Source of the DNA: Areca catechu
Taxonomy: Eukaryota; Streptophyta; Magnoliopsida; Arecales; Arecaceae
Direction: 5' to 3'
DNA: 64,000 bases
NCBI GenBank assembly: GCA_021397845.1
Contig: CM038052.1
Location: 42,306,949-42,370,948, forward strand
Made by a program: the position numbers and the translations under genes. This document shows, in pieces, positions 62,572 to 64,000 of the stretch. Every line of letters starts with the position of its first letter. Positions within the stretch are counted from its first letter, which is position 1. The notes beneath the pieces were generated by a model. It worked only from the letters and a program-made list of their open reading frames with translations. It was not told the origin of the DNA and ran no database searches.

Positions 62572-64000
62572 GAATCTTTGCAGAGGATAAGGGTGCCGTT
62601 GGTGTATTGTTTACATTGGAGGTTGCCTGAGATGTGAGGAGGGCCAATCCTTTCAGGAAGACCATTCCTTCTAGCTAATTTTAATAGACAATCGAGGGCA
62701 TTGGTCACTTGGACGAAGAGCAAAGGAGACAAAGGGTCTCCTTGTTTAAGGCCCCTTCTTGCTCTGAACCAGTTCATAGGCTTGCCATTAATGATGGGAG
62801 CCAATTTACTAGCCCAAAGAATGCTTTCGATCTAGGAACACCATTTGGTCCTAAAACCTTTGGCCTTTAGCAAATTCAGTAGGATATCCTAGCTGACATT
62901 ATCAAAAGCCTTCTCAAAATCAATCTTCAGCATCAAATCTGATTCTTAATCTTCCTTAAATACGCTATCAATTCTATAGCTAATGCATATGAGTCAGAAA
63001 TATGCCTCTTTAGGATGAAACTAGATTAGGCACCAATTATGAGGCTGTCCATGAACCTTGCCAATCTCCTTGAGAGTGTTTATGTGAATATCTTCATGAC
63101 CCCATTAATTAAACTTATGGGTTTGAAGTCTTTAACTGATCTACACTCTTGTTTCTTTGGGACTAGGACCAAATAGGTATGGTTAAAACCTTTCTATGTC
63201 CATGTTGCTTGAGTGCAATGAGTCGAAGAGATTGCAGATAAAACCTTCCTATGTCCATGTTGCTTGAGTGCAATGAGTTGAAGAGCTTGCAGATATCTTC
63301 CTTGATTAAAAGCCAAAATTCTTGGGAAAAAAATGATAGGGAAGCTATTGGGTCCGGGTGATTTGTTTTTTTTGGCATGCTAAAGATGGCATCTTTTATT
63401 TCATCTTCTGAAAATGACACCTCTAAATTTGATAGGTGTATCGTTCCCCCCTAAAGAATGCACTGCCAATCTATCTGAAGATCATGCATTTGATTCTGCT
63501 GGTGTGTAGTACCCAAAAATTCAAAGTATAAGGATGAGAAAACTGTCTTAATTTGGTAGGTATCATATAGGGGTTTGTCTTGGTATTCCAAATAAGTGAT
63601 TGTATTTTTCCTTCTCCTAGAACTTGCCCTCGTATGGAAGAATCTCGTGTTATTATCACCTTGTTTCAACCACTTTACCTTGGACCTTTGCTTCCATGGA
63701 ATTTGGTAGGTATCATATAGGTGCTACTCTTTCTTCTTTTTCAATAATGTCAAGAGGAGAGACTTCCTCTTTGTTGTCGAGATGGAAGATAACATCCTTG
63801 ATATATTCCTTCCTCCAAATAACATTACTATTGTGTACCTTATTCCAATGTTTTAGCTTAACTTTTAGGAACTTAAGCTTGGTGGATACGTTAGCAGCTG
63901 CATCTGAGGCTGAAGGAGCAGCCTTCCACTAGCTAACTACAAGTTCTCCGGACTGATCCACAAAAACCAATAGCTTTCAAAATAGGAATAGCCTACCATG
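62572..64000 (-). pseudogene. LINE (L1-type non-LTR retrotransposon) fragment, reverse transcriptase
   Basis: From right to left the minus strand reads STKLKFLKVKLKHWNK (about 63880), KQGDNNTRFFHTRASSRRRK (63600-63670), SFSEDEIKDAIFSMPKKTNH (63370-63420), and RARRGLKQGDPLSPLLFVQV (62690-62770). It ends with CKQYTNGTLILCKD, where the RT catalytic box is normally Y/FADDT. Both catalytic aspartates are therefore lost (62590-62606). Several shifts. It is cut at 62572 by the Chromo-D LTR and runs off the window at its 5' side. The endonuclease part is not in the window. Confidence 0.85.
63183..63297. repeat. Short tandem duplication (about 57 bp) inside the LINE
   Basis: ACCTTTCTATGTCCATGTTG with the following GCTTGAGTGCAATGAGTCGA is repeated directly at about 63183-63238 and 63241-63297 with few differences. 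It disrupts the RT frame. Confidence 0.85.

Overview
This is a stretch of plant (angiosperm) nuclear DNA made almost entirely of transposable elements nested inside one another. No host gene could be supported. The plant origin follows from the families: Tat-lineage Ty3/gypsy elements with an extra RNase H, SIRE-type Ty1/copia elements with an env-like reading frame and an initiator-tRNA-Met primer site, a chromovirus and an L1-type LINE. A large monocot genome such as a palm would fit, but that is only a guess. Almost every coding region carries stops or frameshifts, so most entries are pseudogenes.

Layout. 1-8956: Tat-1, a minus-strand Tat gypsy element whose 3' end lies outside the window; its gag-protease-RT start is duplicated in tandem (about 1.9 kb each). 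Tat-1 sits inside SIRE-A, a minus-strand copia seen only as gag pieces (8957-9419 and 21494-22450) and its 5' LTR (22609-24109). SIRE-A is split again by SIRE-B (9425-21488, minus), a near-complete SIRE element that carries an unclassified insertion of about 1.2 kb. SIRE-A itself lies in Tat-2 (plus), which resumes at 24110 with an integrase, then an array of 90-bp repeats, then an antisense gene. That antisense gene is split by a non-autonomous LTR element (27119-30175, minus, 5-bp duplication CCAGC). A second antisense gene (31400-33454) and a 3' LTR (34090-35037) belong to Tat-3.

From 35 kb, mixed sequence leads to the promoter and start codon of a plus-strand gene of the same antisense type (Tat-4). 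It is split a few codons after its ATG by SIRE-C (36999-47935, plus, duplication ACTCC) and resumes at 47936-50170. A further degenerate gene of similar type follows to about 52.1 kb. From 52.3 to 62571 lies Chromo-D, a chromovirus missing gag, protease and most of RT, with Copia-E (53805-58527, duplication AATCT) inserted in its leader. The window ends in a minus-strand LINE fragment.

How the parts work. The autonomous-type elements encode the usual gag, protease, RT, RNase H and integrase. SIRE-B and SIRE-C add an env-like frame, then a 3' stretch dense in copies of the 3' end of their own primer tRNA. The Tat elements carry extra genes antisense to their genomic RNA, with their own TATA boxes and splice-site-bounded introns at matching positions. 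These two features and the motif arrays in the SIRE LTRs are the least ordinary observations here.
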